A DNA stretch of 64,000 nucleotides from Segatella copri (lineage in GTDB: Bacteria > Bacteroidota > Bacteroidia > Bacteroidales > Bacteroidaceae), in the NCBI RefSeq assembly GCF_026015625.1, contig NZ_JAPDVG010000001.1, positions 1,302,001-1,366,000 on the forward strand. Direction: 5' to 3'. The position numbers were made by a program, and so were the translations under genes. The notes beneath the pieces are model-generated. The model worked only from the letters and a program-made list of their open reading frames with translations, was not told where the DNA came from and searched no databases. This document shows positions 35,780-43,962 of this stretch, one piece after another; the first letter of the stretch is position 1; each line of letters starts with the position of its first letter.

Positions 35780-37825
35780 CTACTCCACTCTTAACAAAGA
35801 GCTGTTTATATTCTTATTAACATCCTTCTCTACTTTTTGGGTTTTCCTGCCAAAGTCGAAGGAGTAAGCAACCTTGATGCTGGCATATTGCGAAGCCGTC
35901 TGGTCTTTGATGCTCTTACTGTAACTGTAGATAGGCAAATCCAACCAATATTGCTTCTCCTGCTTTTTGAAAGGCGATACTGCCTGAAGTTCTACATAGA
36001 GGTTGCCCCTGCTGTAAGAACACGACATTCCATAGTCGATAGGAGTCTTGTTTATCACCAAAGCAGCTTCATCCAAAGACTTCTTGCCAAAATGCAGGTA
36101 AGGCTTCAAGGCAAAATCACCCATGAACATATTCAACCCAAGATTACCCGTCAAATTGTTGTTATGCTTCGACCAGGTTGTCTTCACCTCCGCATGGTTA
36201 TATCTGATATCTCCCGACAGATTGGCAAACTTACACAGTTTGTACTGCAAGGCGAGGATAGCAGAATAATATTGAGCATTTCCACCGTTCGAGTAAGTCT
36301 TCACTATTTTCCTGTTTGCCTCATCCAGGTAATAATCATCAGTTACAGGATGATGATTGTAACGGAATTGTCCGATGGCAGAAACACTCAACCTGTTGAA
36401 ACGCCCCATATAATACAAATAGGTGTTGATGTCATGCGATTTCTTCAGTTCGGGCATTCCCTTTTCCATCATGTGGGAATTGACCTGAATCATAGCCCGG
36501 TTGATGACATCCATACCATGATTGGAGTTCACAAAGTTGAATGACCACAAGAGCATTCCCTTATTCAGCTGGTATTGCACATTCGTATTGATGCGAGGAG
36601 ACAGCTGGCTAAAACTGTTGTCTCCATGCAGATGATATTGAAGCCAATCCAATCCGATGCGGGTTTTCAGGCTCAAGCGCCTGCTAGCCTGGAAATTATA
36701 GGAGAAGAAAGCCAACGACTCCCCTTTCCACAGATGCTGCCAAAGTTCGCAATTGCCGGAATAATCGGCATTCCAGACATCGTGGTAATGAAACAGTTCC
36801 ACAGATAAGGAATGCTTTTGAGAGAAATAATTATAGATGGCAGACAGCCGGAACGACAGCGCATTCTCGTCTTCATCGGTCATTGCCTCGAAAGGCTGTT
36901 CCTGATAAAGACGATGATAGGAGTTGGCAGAATACTTGCCATGTACTCCCAAAGTAAGCGTCTGATTCTTGCTTAATGGTAAGTTGGCGTTCAGGTCAAT
37001 CTTAGGAGACAGACTCTTCTTCCGGATATTTGATAAGATGTCCGTCTCTGTGCTTTCCTTCGCAAAACCAGAAGATACATTTCTTGGAGTAGAGAGGTTG
37101 ACGAGCGTAAACTTGCCCACCCAATATCTCTTTCCCTTCTGGTTCTGATAGCGGAACTGCATATATTCCTGATGATTCCGGTAAGAATTCTTACTATAGC
37201 TCTCCCTATCAAATAGGGATTGCGGAAACTGATAGTTCTCATTGTTCCAGGTCTCAGTACCATCCACATGACTATAGTTTGCACCAGCAAACACAGTATA
37301 GGAATTGTTACCTTTTACATAATTGGTGGCAACGTTATAGTCGCCATGGTCATATCCTATCATCTGCAGTCCGTCAGCCTGCACATATCCTCCATATCGG
37401 TATTGTTTGGTGATGAAGTTGACGACAAACTTATCCTTGGCGTATTTTCCAGATGGAGCATCATGATATTCTATTTTCTCGATGTCACGAGGACGGAGCA
37501 TCTGTATTTCCCGGATGTCGCATTCCTGCCCATTCAGATACAAGGTGGCTTGCAGTCCCATCACATCCACCTGATTCGATTTTGCATCGATGATGAGTCC
37601 TGGGATATTCAGGTTTTCCAACACCCCGAATCCATTGACCGCATGTTTTCGTTGCTGGCTGTTGGGATAGATAACGAGATGATCACCCACACGACTGATA
37701 TTGGAGGCTGATACCACCACATCATCCAAAGCTTTAGTAAAGACAATAGAGTCCTTCCCAGTGTTCTGAGCGAACACGGGTACAGCAGCCATCAGCAGTC
37801 CAAAAGAGCAAAAAGCCGTCTTCAT
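35780..37825 (-). CDS. TonB-dependent-receptor-like outer-membrane barrel
   Basis: The protein has 681 residues. A signal peptide (MKTAFCSFGLLMAAVPVFAQ) is followed by a short plug (DDVVVSASNISRVGDHLVIYP, GLQATLYLNGQECDIREIQM, IEKIEYHDAPSGKYA) and a barrel. It ends SFDFGRKTQK..NINSSLLRVE, a tail type different from that of its neighbours but close to the 50721-52826 protein. The TATTTTG-class promoter box is at 37862-37869. The partner gene downstream suggests the two barrels are a matched pair; function is not known. Confidence 0.8.
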   Translation of the reverse strand: MKTAFCSFGLLMAAVPVFAQNTGKDSIVFTKALDDVVVSASNISRVGDHLVIYPNSQQRKHAVNGFGVLENLNIPGLIIDAKSNQVDVMGLQATLYLNGQECDIREIQMLRPRDIEKIEYHDAPSGKYAKDKFVVNFITKQYRYGGYVQADGLQMIGYDHGDYNVATNYVKGNNSYTVFAGANYSHVDGTETWNNENYQFPQSLFDRESYSKNSYRNHQEYMQFRYQNQKGKRYWVGKFTLVNLSTPRNVSSGFAKESTETDILSNIRKKSLSPKIDLNANLPLSKNQTLTLGVHGKYSANSYHRLYQEQPFEAMTDEDENALSFRLSAIYNYFSQKHSLSVELFHYHDVWNADYSGNCELWQHLWKGESLAFFSYNFQASRRLSLKTRIGLDWLQYHLHGDNSFSQLSPRINTNVQYQLNKGMLLWSFNFVNSNHGMDVINRAMIQVNSHMMEKGMPELKKSHDINTYLYYMGRFNRLSVSAIGQFRYNHHPVTDDYYLDEANRKIVKTYSNGGNAQYYSAILALQYKLCKFANLSGDIRYNHAEVKTTWSKHNNNLTGNLGLNMFMGDFALKPYLHFGKKSLDEAALVINKTPIDYGMSCSYSRGNLYVELQAVSPFKKQEKQYWLDLPIYSYSKSIKDQTASQYASIKVAYSFDFGRKTQKVEKDVNKNINSSLLRVE

Positions 37826-37861
37826 TCTTACAATATGTTTTTATTTCATCATTATCTAGTA

Positions 37862-37869
37862 CAAAAGTA
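37862..37869 (-). promoter_or_regulatory. -7 promoter box of the two-barrel operon
   Basis: The minus strand reads TACTTTTG, 36 nt before the start of the 35780-37825 gene. Confidence 0.5.
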
Positions 37870-38115
37870 CACATTATTATCCAAAGTCATTACATCTCTT
37901 CCGTTAAATTTGTATAACTGCATCAAATTACCAATTCCATCCAGTTCTTCATCCCTCCTAGTCTGAATGTATTCCCGTTTTTTGTCATACATCATCTCTT
38001 AAAAAAACTAACTCATAGAGTTAACATCCAAAAGTCATAGAGTTACGGGGAGAAAAGCTATAGGGAACAAAGCTGAAAAAGCCTGATTTTGACTCCAAAA
38101 CCACAGAAAAAAATA

Positions 38116-38232
38116 ACACGGACAAATTCAATTTGTCCGGTCTCTTTGTCCGTCGGTTTATAATATTCTAAATATCAACTACTTAGAATCAACCGGACAA
38201 ATTGTCCGGACAAATTCAATTTGTCCGTGTTT
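38116..38232. repeat. Nested GGACAAATT/AATTTGTCC palindromes
   Basis: The intergenic region 37826-38242 has no gene. It contains AACACGGACAAATTCAATTT..GTCCGG at 38116-38140 and the mirrored copy CCGGACAAATTCAATTTGTCC..GTGTT at 38207-38232, plus a third ACCGGACAAATTGTCCGG just before the latter. All are self-complementary, and the outer copies also pair with each other. The minus-strand end is followed by TTATTTTTTT, so it can terminate the receptor gene at 38243. The remaining part (37870-38110) shows nothing I recognise. Confidence 0.75.
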
Positions 38233-38242
38233 TAAAAAATAG

Positions 38243-40813
38243 CTATAATCTGCTCTTTTCTGCATTACCAGCACCCGTACCCTTATACTTGCTCTTGGTG
38301 GCATTGAAGTTATAAGTTACATTGACCAAGAACATGCGGGTATTATCTATACCGGTTCTGGTGAAGTGCGCATACGAATTATTATATTTCCAACTCTCGT
38401 TCTGACCATGAAGCAAATCCTCTGCTTCCAGTCTCACAACCAGTCGGTTGTTCAGGAATGACTTTGAAATAGACGCATCCAGGGAATTCCATGCATAGTT
38501 GACACCCAATTCACGATAATTACGCGACTGGTAAGAGTATTCCAATCGAGCCTTCCAATGATGTGGCAATACCCAGGTATTCTCCAAATCCAGATAGAGA
38601 GAAGGACGGTTGGCATTATAGTCGCTGACATATTTGCTGGCATCAAAGAACTGATTGACCAGACCTACCGTATAGTCAAGATGCCATAAGCCTATCACCG
38701 GAGTAGCCTCAAGATAGAACTTCAGGTTCTGAATCTTATCTACATTCTCGTAATATGACAGGGCTATATCCTTATTGCCCTGGAATGGCTTCATCATATA
38801 TACCGAAGCATTCTTGTTGTAAATATATTCAGCAGAGAAACTCAGCCAGGAATATTGCGCATCCCATTCCAGATGATAGGCATCCGTTGGTCGCAAGTTC
38901 GGATTACCGCTTTCATAGGAATGACGACTCGTATATCGGGTATAACCGGAAAGACGGAAGTAACTTGGTCGATAGGTCTTCGCCGTGAAACTCAACGAAG
39001 AATGCCACTTGCCCTTGTCATATCCCAAGGATACATTAGGAAATACATTATCATACTTTCTGCTCATATCCGGATTGAGCACTCCTTCGGCATAATAGTC
39101 TGATTTTACATGCTCATATCTCACACCGGCATTCAGAGAATAATCTCCCAACGACCATGCAGCCTCAGCAAAAGCGGCTATGTTCTGTTCCTTGATTCTG
39201 GAATCATTGGATGCAGCCACACCACCCTCGTTCTGGTTGTTGGTATGACTATCAGAATTTGTGTATTCCGAACCAAAGTCTATGTTCAACTGGTCGGTCA
39301 AAGGATAAGAAACAACCAATTTACCAGCAAGCAACTTTCCTTTGGTATGACTATCTGAACATACAATCTGGTCGCCCAACTCAGTACTGGTTTCTGTGGC
39401 TTTCTGTATCTGGTCTTTCGTCCGCCACATAGCAGATGCATTCAGGTCTATACTCCACTTGCCTATCTTACCATCATAATAAAAGTCAGCCTGATGAATA
39501 GGAGTCTGCTTGGAATCTGACTCATCGTTGAGATAATTTACATCTCCCTGGTGAACTCCATCCTGAAAGATGGAATAGTTATTCTGATCAGTAAAATACT
39601 TGGTATAGCCAGAACCAAACTTATACTTCAGACCGATGGTATGATTTTCGTTGAATTCATAATTGAAACCCAGATTGGCATCAGGTCCATAATTTCTAGC
39701 ATCTATGCGCCCTGCAGATTTTTGATATATCTGATGCTGATTTCCATTGATATATTCATCCAATCCCAACTTATCATAGAAATACGAATCTGACCACATC
39801 AATCCACCGAATACATCCAGTCCACCCACACGGTAATTGAGATTAGCCTGCTCTTGCCAGGCATTCTTCATGGCAAAGCCATATTTTGCCTGGAAATTAC
39901 CACTCCATCCATAACCTTGCTTCTTGACCGTAGTAATACGAATCACCGAATTGACCTGGGCATCATACTGAGCACCGGGAGTCGTGATAACCGTCACGTT
40001 CTTCACATCCTTTGAAGATATGGTTTGCAATTCATTTTTGTCGGTCAGCTTTCTGCCATTGACATAAATCTCCGGTGTGCCTTTTCCGAACACCGAACAG
40101 TTTCCATTCTTATCTACACGCACTCTTGGAACCTGCTTCAACAAGTCGGCAACCATACCCGCATCACTCAGTATCGTACCCTGCACCTGGGTTTGGAATC
40201 CCTCGCGAGTCAGTTTTGTCTTGGGGCGAACCGCCTTTACTATCACCTTCTGCAGGTTCAACGTAGCCTCCTTCAGGGTAATTGAACCAATCTTACCTGT
40301 ATTATATGTATTGCTTGTCGTAATATAGCCCACGCAACTTACTCTTACTATCGCCTTTCTCGCTCCGCAGGGAATCACGAACTGGCCGTTCTCATTCGTC
40401 ACACCGCCATTAATCAATGAAGAGTCACGAACATTCAGCAGGGCTACATTGGCGAAATCTACAGGGCGATGATGCGTATCCACAATGCGACCTATCATCT
40501 TGGTGGGAGTCTTCTGCGTACACTCCACAAAGATGTTTTCGCCATCTATCGTCATCTTCATCGGATAGAAGCCCATAATCTGGCGGATGGCATCCGGAGC
40601 AGTTCGCTTCACGATACTCGTGGTAACCGTGAAATCCTCCAGTTCATCATACATAAAGTTGATACGATAATCCTTGGTGCTCTTGGCAAGGATGGTGAGC
40701 GCTTCTGACATAGAACTGTTGCGGAAGCTGCGGGTGATGCGTTGGGCATAGATGGTCTGAAGAGAAAGGCTCATCAGACCTGCCAGCAGCATGATATATC
40801 TTAATCTTTTCAT
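38243..40813 (-). CDS. TonB-dependent receptor with STN and carboxypeptidase-like domains
   Basis: The protein has 856 residues. In order: signal peptide; an STN signalling domain (ITRSFRNSSMSEALTILAKS..FYPMKM); a carboxypeptidase-D-like regulatory domain (MIGRIVDTHHRPVDFANVALL..); plug (QVPRVRVDKNG..KDVKNVTVITTPGAQYDAQVN); barrel; tail SKYKGTGAGNAEKSRL. The STN domain is known to contact the periplasmic part of a cognate anti-sigma factor, and such a gene is immediately upstream (40815-41579). It is thus the outer-membrane signalling receptor of the first sigma operon. Confidence 0.9.
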   Translation of the reverse strand: MKRLRYIMLLAGLMSLSLQTIYAQRITRSFRNSSMSEALTILAKSTKDYRINFMYDELEDFTVTTSIVKRTAPDAIRQIMGFYPMKMTIDGENIFVECTQKTPTKMIGRIVDTHHRPVDFANVALLNVRDSSLINGGVTNENGQFVIPCGARKAIVRVSCVGYITTSNTYNTGKIGSITLKEATLNLQKVIVKAVRPKTKLTREGFQTQVQGTILSDAGMVADLLKQVPRVRVDKNGNCSVFGKGTPEIYVNGRKLTDKNELQTISSKDVKNVTVITTPGAQYDAQVNSVIRITTVKKQGYGWSGNFQAKYGFAMKNAWQEQANLNYRVGGLDVFGGLMWSDSYFYDKLGLDEYINGNQHQIYQKSAGRIDARNYGPDANLGFNYEFNENHTIGLKYKFGSGYTKYFTDQNNYSIFQDGVHQGDVNYLNDESDSKQTPIHQADFYYDGKIGKWSIDLNASAMWRTKDQIQKATETSTELGDQIVCSDSHTKGKLLAGKLVVSYPLTDQLNIDFGSEYTNSDSHTNNQNEGGVAASNDSRIKEQNIAAFAEAAWSLGDYSLNAGVRYEHVKSDYYAEGVLNPDMSRKYDNVFPNVSLGYDKGKWHSSLSFTAKTYRPSYFRLSGYTRYTSRHSYESGNPNLRPTDAYHLEWDAQYSWLSFSAEYIYNKNASVYMMKPFQGNKDIALSYYENVDKIQNLKFYLEATPVIGLWHLDYTVGLVNQFFDASKYVSDYNANRPSLYLDLENTWVLPHHWKARLEYSYQSRNYRELGVNYAWNSLDASISKSFLNNRLVVRLEAEDLLHGQNESWKYNNSYAHFTRTGIDNTRMFLVNVTYNFNATKSKYKGTGAGNAEKSRL

Positions 40814-40814
40814 C

Positions 40815-41579
40815 TTATTCCACGATTAAAGTTTGACCTTCATGACGAATATTCACTTTCTCGAAATGATTCAACAGTTCGATGATATCATCCAGACTCA
40901 TGTTCTTCTCCAGTTGCAGGAAGAGACGGATGTGGCGAGCCGACTCATTCTGATAAGTTACCTGGAGATGAAAATGCCCGGCAATAGGAGTCAGGATATT
41001 CTGAAGCTCAGCGTTTTCGTAAACCAATGGGAGCTGGGCAAGACTTGCAGAATCTGTCTTTTCTTCTATGTTGGATTTCTGAGGAGCAGAAACCTGCTGG
41101 ATAGAATCCTTTCGGGATGCCACGAGTTCGGTATTGTTCTTATCAGATGGCTGATGAGAACGGGTTACCAGATGAATGGCAGCAAAGGTGATACCGGAGA
41201 CGACAAGGACGGCTGCAACGGCAGCCACCTTTCTCATCGGACTCCAGAGAGGAAACAGCTTGGCAGTTTGCTGGGTTTCTGCATTCTGATTCATCTCTTC
41301 TTTCTGCTGCTTTTCTTCTTTCAGCTTCATCTCGTCTTTCAGCTTCTCCCATTCTGCATCAATCGAAGGCATCTTCATCCCTTCCTTCGACTTGCCGAAA
41401 TCCAGAGACTGTCGGGTCTCTATCAGCTGCTGATAGAGTTCGTTCACTTCCTCATCGCCCAGAAGTTCATCCTTTTGGGTTTCGGAATACTTTTCGGGAT
41501 GCTCCAGGAGATTGAGGAGCAAATCCCATTTCTGAGAATCCATCTTCTGAGGATTTATGTCAGATAATTCATGTTTCAT
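40815..41579 (-). CDS. Anti-sigma factor (FecR/DUF4974 type)
   Basis: The protein has 254 residues, with an acidic cytoplasmic N-terminus, a Lys/Gln/Glu-rich linker (EMKLKEEKQQKEEMNQNAE), one TM helix (VAAVAAVLVVSGITFAAIHLV) and a periplasmic DUF4974-like domain (YENAELQNILTPIAGHFHLQVTY..LLNHFEKVNI). Such proteins hold their sigma factor until the receptor STN domain signals. The gene lies between sigma (41606-42100, 26 bp away) and the receptor (1-bp gap), the canonical order. Confidence 0.88.
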   Translation of the reverse strand: MKHELSDINPQKMDSQKWDLLLNLLEHPEKYSETQKDELLGDEEVNELYQQLIETRQSLDFGKSKEGMKMPSIDAEWEKLKDEMKLKEEKQQKEEMNQNAETQQTAKLFPLWSPMRKVAAVAAVLVVSGITFAAIHLVTRSHQPSDKNNTELVASRKDSIQQVSAPQKSNIEEKTDSASLAQLPLVYENAELQNILTPIAGHFHLQVTYQNESARHIRLFLQLEKNMSLDDIIELLNHFEKVNIRHEGQTLIVE

Positions 41580-41605
41580 TTTCTTTTCCTTTCTTCATTT
41601 TAGGG

Positions 41606-42100
41606 TTATTGTTTTCCTTTCAACTTTTCTCTGAGCGTTCGCAAACCTTTCACGATATGCTTGTTCACTGCCGAGACGCTGATGCCCAGTTCCTCCGCCG
41701 TATCCTTATACGACATTCCTTCCCGATAGCACAATCGGATGACGGAAGCAGTCTGGTCGGTCAGGTCATGGTCGATGCAATCCACGGCAGCCTGCCATCG
41801 CTCTTCCAGACGAGAAGGTTCTTCCTCCGTCAATTTCTCTTCCGAGAGAGGGAGAAGCCGTTTCAGTCTTTCATCTCTCTTCTTTCTGGCTATAAGATTG
41901 ATGCAGGCATTCTTCACGCTCCGCATCAGGTAAGCCCGGTCTGGAAGCAGCTGTTTATCCCACAATCTGGAGAACACATCACTCACCACATCCCTCGCCT
42001 CCTCATTATCATGAAGCAAGGCAAAGGCGAAGCGATACATCTGCTCGTAATGGTCGTGGAACAGCCGTTCCATCCGCTGTTCATTTTCTTCTGTCATCAC
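41606..42100 (-). CDS. ECF sigma factor (Bacteroidales expansion family)
   Basis: The protein has 164 residues. Region 2 is FHDHYEQMYRFAFALLHDNEEARDVVSDVFSRLWD and region 4 has the recognition helix GMSYKDTAEELGISVSAVNKHIVKGL. With 40815 and 38243 it forms a complete cell-surface signalling operon. Its -7 box is at 42199-42206, nearly 100 nt upstream. Confidence 0.92.
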   Translation of the reverse strand: MMTEENEQRMERLFHDHYEQMYRFAFALLHDNEEARDVVSDVFSRLWDKQLLPDRAYLMRSVKNACINLIARKKRDERLKRLLPLSEEKLTEEEPSRLEERWQAAVDCIDHDLTDQTASVIRLCYREGMSYKDTAEELGISVSAVNKHIVKGLRTLREKLKGKQ

Positions 42101-42198
42101 GTCATTTTCTTCTTGTTTCTACTCTTATATACAAGCTTTCCGGAAATCAATTACCCCTAAAATGAAGAAATCTTCTATTTTCTTTGGAAAAACCGATG

Positions 42199-42206
42199 CA
42201 AAGGTA
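42199..42206 (-). promoter_or_regulatory. -7 promoter box of sigma operon 1
   Basis: The minus strand reads TACCTTTG. The surrounding bases (AACC.ATGCAAAGGTAATAAAAAAC on the plus strand) recur at 43142-43164 upstream of no sigma gene. Confidence 0.6.
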
Positions 42207-42290
42207 ATAAAAAACACCATAAAACCAAGTATTTTGAACTATTATTGCAAGAAAACCCTGCAAAAACTTGGAACATAAAAAATAAAATCG

Positions 42291-42298
42291 TATATTTG
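42291..42298 (+). promoter_or_regulatory. -7 promoter box of MNT-HEPN module 1
   Basis: TATATTTG, 19 nt before the ATG, with CTTG about 20 bp upstream. Confidence 0.55.
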
Positions 42299-42317
42299 TG
42301 GCAAAAATGGAAAGATA

Positions 42318-42611
42318 ATGAAAACGACAAACGATTATATTACCATACTTCGCAAATACCTGAGCACCAAAGCTGATGCTTATGGTATTACAAAGATTGG
42401 AATCTTTGGATCTGTTGCTAGAAACGAACAGACCGAAGACAGCGATGTTGATGTTTGTGTGGAAATGAAAAAGCCAGACTTATTTACAATGGTTCACATC
42501 AAGGAAGAACTGCAAGAGCTCTTTGGTAAGCCTGTAGATATTGTCCGACTTCGCAATAACATGAATCCGATGCTTTTGAAGCAAATTAAAAGAGATGGAA
42601 TCTATGCATGA
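42318..42611 (+). CDS. MNT nucleotidyltransferase antitoxin (MntA-like), module 1
   Basis: The protein has 97 residues. The minimal nucleotidyltransferase motif is complete: GSVARNEQTEDSDVDVCV (GSx..DxD). In known MntA-HepT pairs this enzyme adds AMP residues to the HEPN toxin near its RNase site and silences it. The promoter is at 42291-42298. The partner gene behind it has decayed, so this antitoxin probably acts without a local target. Confidence 0.85.
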   Translation: MKTTNDYITILRKYLSTKADAYGITKIGIFGSVARNEQTEDSDVDVCVEMKKPDLFTMVHIKEELQELFGKPVDIVRLRNNMNPMLLKQIKRDGIYA

Positions 42612-42725
42612 CGAAGAACTAATCATCACTATTTTGACATAGATGAATCTATTGTCTTTGATGTAGTCAAGAACAAACTCCCTGGAATGTTAGAAACAAT
42701 CAATAAGATGATAGAAGAATTATAA
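42605..42725 (+). pseudogene. HEPN toxin (HepT-like) remnant
   Basis: The ATG at 42605 overlaps the MNT stop (as in an intact pair) and gives MHDEEL.., then runs out of frame. Shifting one frame gives HYFDIDESIVFDVVKNKLPG MLETINKMIEEL and TAA, the C-terminal end of a HEPN protein. The middle, with the R-x4-H ribonuclease motif, is missing. This is an internal deletion with frame loss. Confidence 0.75.
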
Positions 42726-42726
42726 G

Positions 42727-42830
42727 AAACATCGGTCAAGCAAAGAGCAAACCAATATGGTTTTGCCTTCGCTTGACCGATTGTCATATATTCATTGTTT
42801 TAAGAGAGTTTCTTTCTGGAAAAAGCTACA
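42727..42830. repeat. Hairpin repeat after MNT-HEPN module 1
   Basis: Stem CGGTCAAGC (42733-42741) with GCTTGACCG (42771-42779) and an inner AAACC/GGTTT pair. The block matches 43862-43962 nearly base for base through TTGTCATATATTCATTG and AAGAGAGTTTCTT. In the second copy the receptor gene begins right after it. The stretch 42831-43086 holds no gene I can support. Confidence 0.8.
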
Positions 42831-43089
42831 TGAAGCGATTATAATCTCATAAAGAATCCGTGTAATCTCTCCCGATGTCCTTGAAATTACATGGCGACGC
42901 AGGAATATCTGTGTCGTGATGTAGGAAAGATTACGTCGCAATGTGGTAAAGTCTACATCGGGACGTAATTTTTGGGGGTATCTATAAGGTTTCATATCAG
43001 ATTCTTTTTTGATTTAACATCGAGCTTATACGCACACGAAAAAGTTTTTTTCATATACATCAGTTTTTCTTTTTTCTGTTTCTAATTCT

Positions 43090-43158
43090 CTATACAGTTG
43101 AGCCAAGCGAAAAACTAAGCAAAACATAGATTATTTTCGAAAAACCTATGCAAAGGTA
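43090..43158 (-). other. Orphan leader/promoter of a deleted sigma operon
   Basis: The 38 bases at 43090-43127 (CTATACAGTTGAGCCAAGCG..) are identical to 47760-47797, which lie just upstream of the second sigma gene. The adjoining TACCTTTG box on the minus strand (43151-43158) matches that of sigma operon 1. Just beyond, GTTTCTAATTC.. resembles the degraded first codons of a sigma gene. No sigma gene follows. Confidence 0.65.
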
Positions 43159-43200
43159 ATAAAAAACTAGAAAAAAGCTTGCTCTTTCGAATAAAAAGTG

Positions 43201-43208
43201 TATCTTTG
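43201..43208 (+). promoter_or_regulatory. -7 promoter box of MNT-HEPN module 2
   Basis: TATCTTTG, 25 nt before the ATG at 43234. Confidence 0.55.
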
Positions 43209-43233
43209 CACCAAGAAACAACATCATTATATT

Positions 43234-43530
43234 ATGGGTAAACGAGCCATCATAGAAGCTTTACGCCATTATTTCAGCACCCAACCCGTACTGAAAGCCT
43301 GGCTGTTCGGTTCTTTCTCCAGAGGGGAAGAAACGAAGGATAGCGATGTCGATATTATGGTTTCTTTGGACAAGAGCAAACCTATTGGTTTAAAATTCTT
43401 CGGCATGTGGAGTGATTTGGAAGAACTCTTAGGTAGAAAAGTTGATTTGGTATCAGAAGGAACCTTACTCCCTTTTGCACAGGAATCAGTAGAACGTGAT
43501 AAAATCTTAGTTTATGAGAGAACGAAGTAG
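43234..43530 (+). CDS. MNT nucleotidyltransferase antitoxin (MntA-like), module 2
   Basis: From the ATG at 43234 the protein has 98 residues with GSFSRGEETKDSDVDIMV, the MNT active-site pattern. The frame extends back to 43198, but that codon lies before the promoter box. The last 17 bp overlap the HEPN gene, the usual arrangement of an MntA-HepT pair in which the antitoxin AMPylates the toxin. Confidence 0.88.
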   Translation: MGKRAIIEALRHYFSTQPVLKAWLFGSFSRGEETKDSDVDIMVSLDKSKPIGLKFFGMWSDLEELLGRKVDLVSEGTLLPFAQESVERDKILVYERTK

Positions 43531-43861
43531 AGATAAAAACCGCTTAGAGCATATGCTCCAGGCGATAGAAAGAATCTGCCGATATACAAAAGGTAAAAAC
43601 TTTGAGGATTTTATCGCAGACGACATGATGTATTACGCAGTAGTCAAGAACATCGAAATTCTTGGAGAAGCTTCGAATATGCTTACCGAAGAATTTCGAC
43701 AAGCACATCCTAAGACTCCTTGGAAACAAGTGAACGGCATGAGGAACTATATCGTTCATGAATATTTTCAAGTTGATAACAACGTTGTTTGGGACGTGAT
43801 TACAAACGACCTTCCGATATTAGAGCAACAAATAAAGGAGTATCTAACTGAAGAAAAATAA
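43514..43861 (+). CDS. HEPN ribonuclease toxin (HepT-like), module 2
   Basis: The protein has 115 residues and is all-helical. The HEPN RNase motif R-x4-H-x-Y is present as RNYIVHEY (around residues 77-84), with upstream Glu/Asp residues (NIEILGEASNML). It is intact, unlike the remnant at 42605-42725. The family cuts or modifies RNA when free of its MNT partner. Confidence 0.88.
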   Translation: MRERSRDKNRLEHMLQAIERICRYTKGKNFEDFIADDMMYYAVVKNIEILGEASNMLTEEFRQAHPKTPWKQVNGMRNYIVHEYFQVDNNVVWDVITNDLPILEQQIKEYLTEEK

Positions 43862-43962
43862 AAACATCGGCCAAGCAAAGAGCAAACCAACATGGTTTTG
43901 CCTTCGCTTGACCGATTGTCATATATTCATTGTTTATTAAGAGAGTTTCTTCCTAACAAGAA
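43862..43962. repeat. Hairpin repeat after MNT-HEPN module 2
   Basis: Copy of 42727-42830. Stem CGGCCAAGC (43868-43876) with GCTTGACCG (43906-43914), one G-U-type change. It probably ends the HEPN transcript and the converging receptor transcript. Confidence 0.8.

Noticed and set aside
42780..43090. Small RNA gene or CRISPR-like array in the gap between MNT modules
   Set aside because: Only the hairpin repeat and the leader copy are recognisable; no regular repeats.
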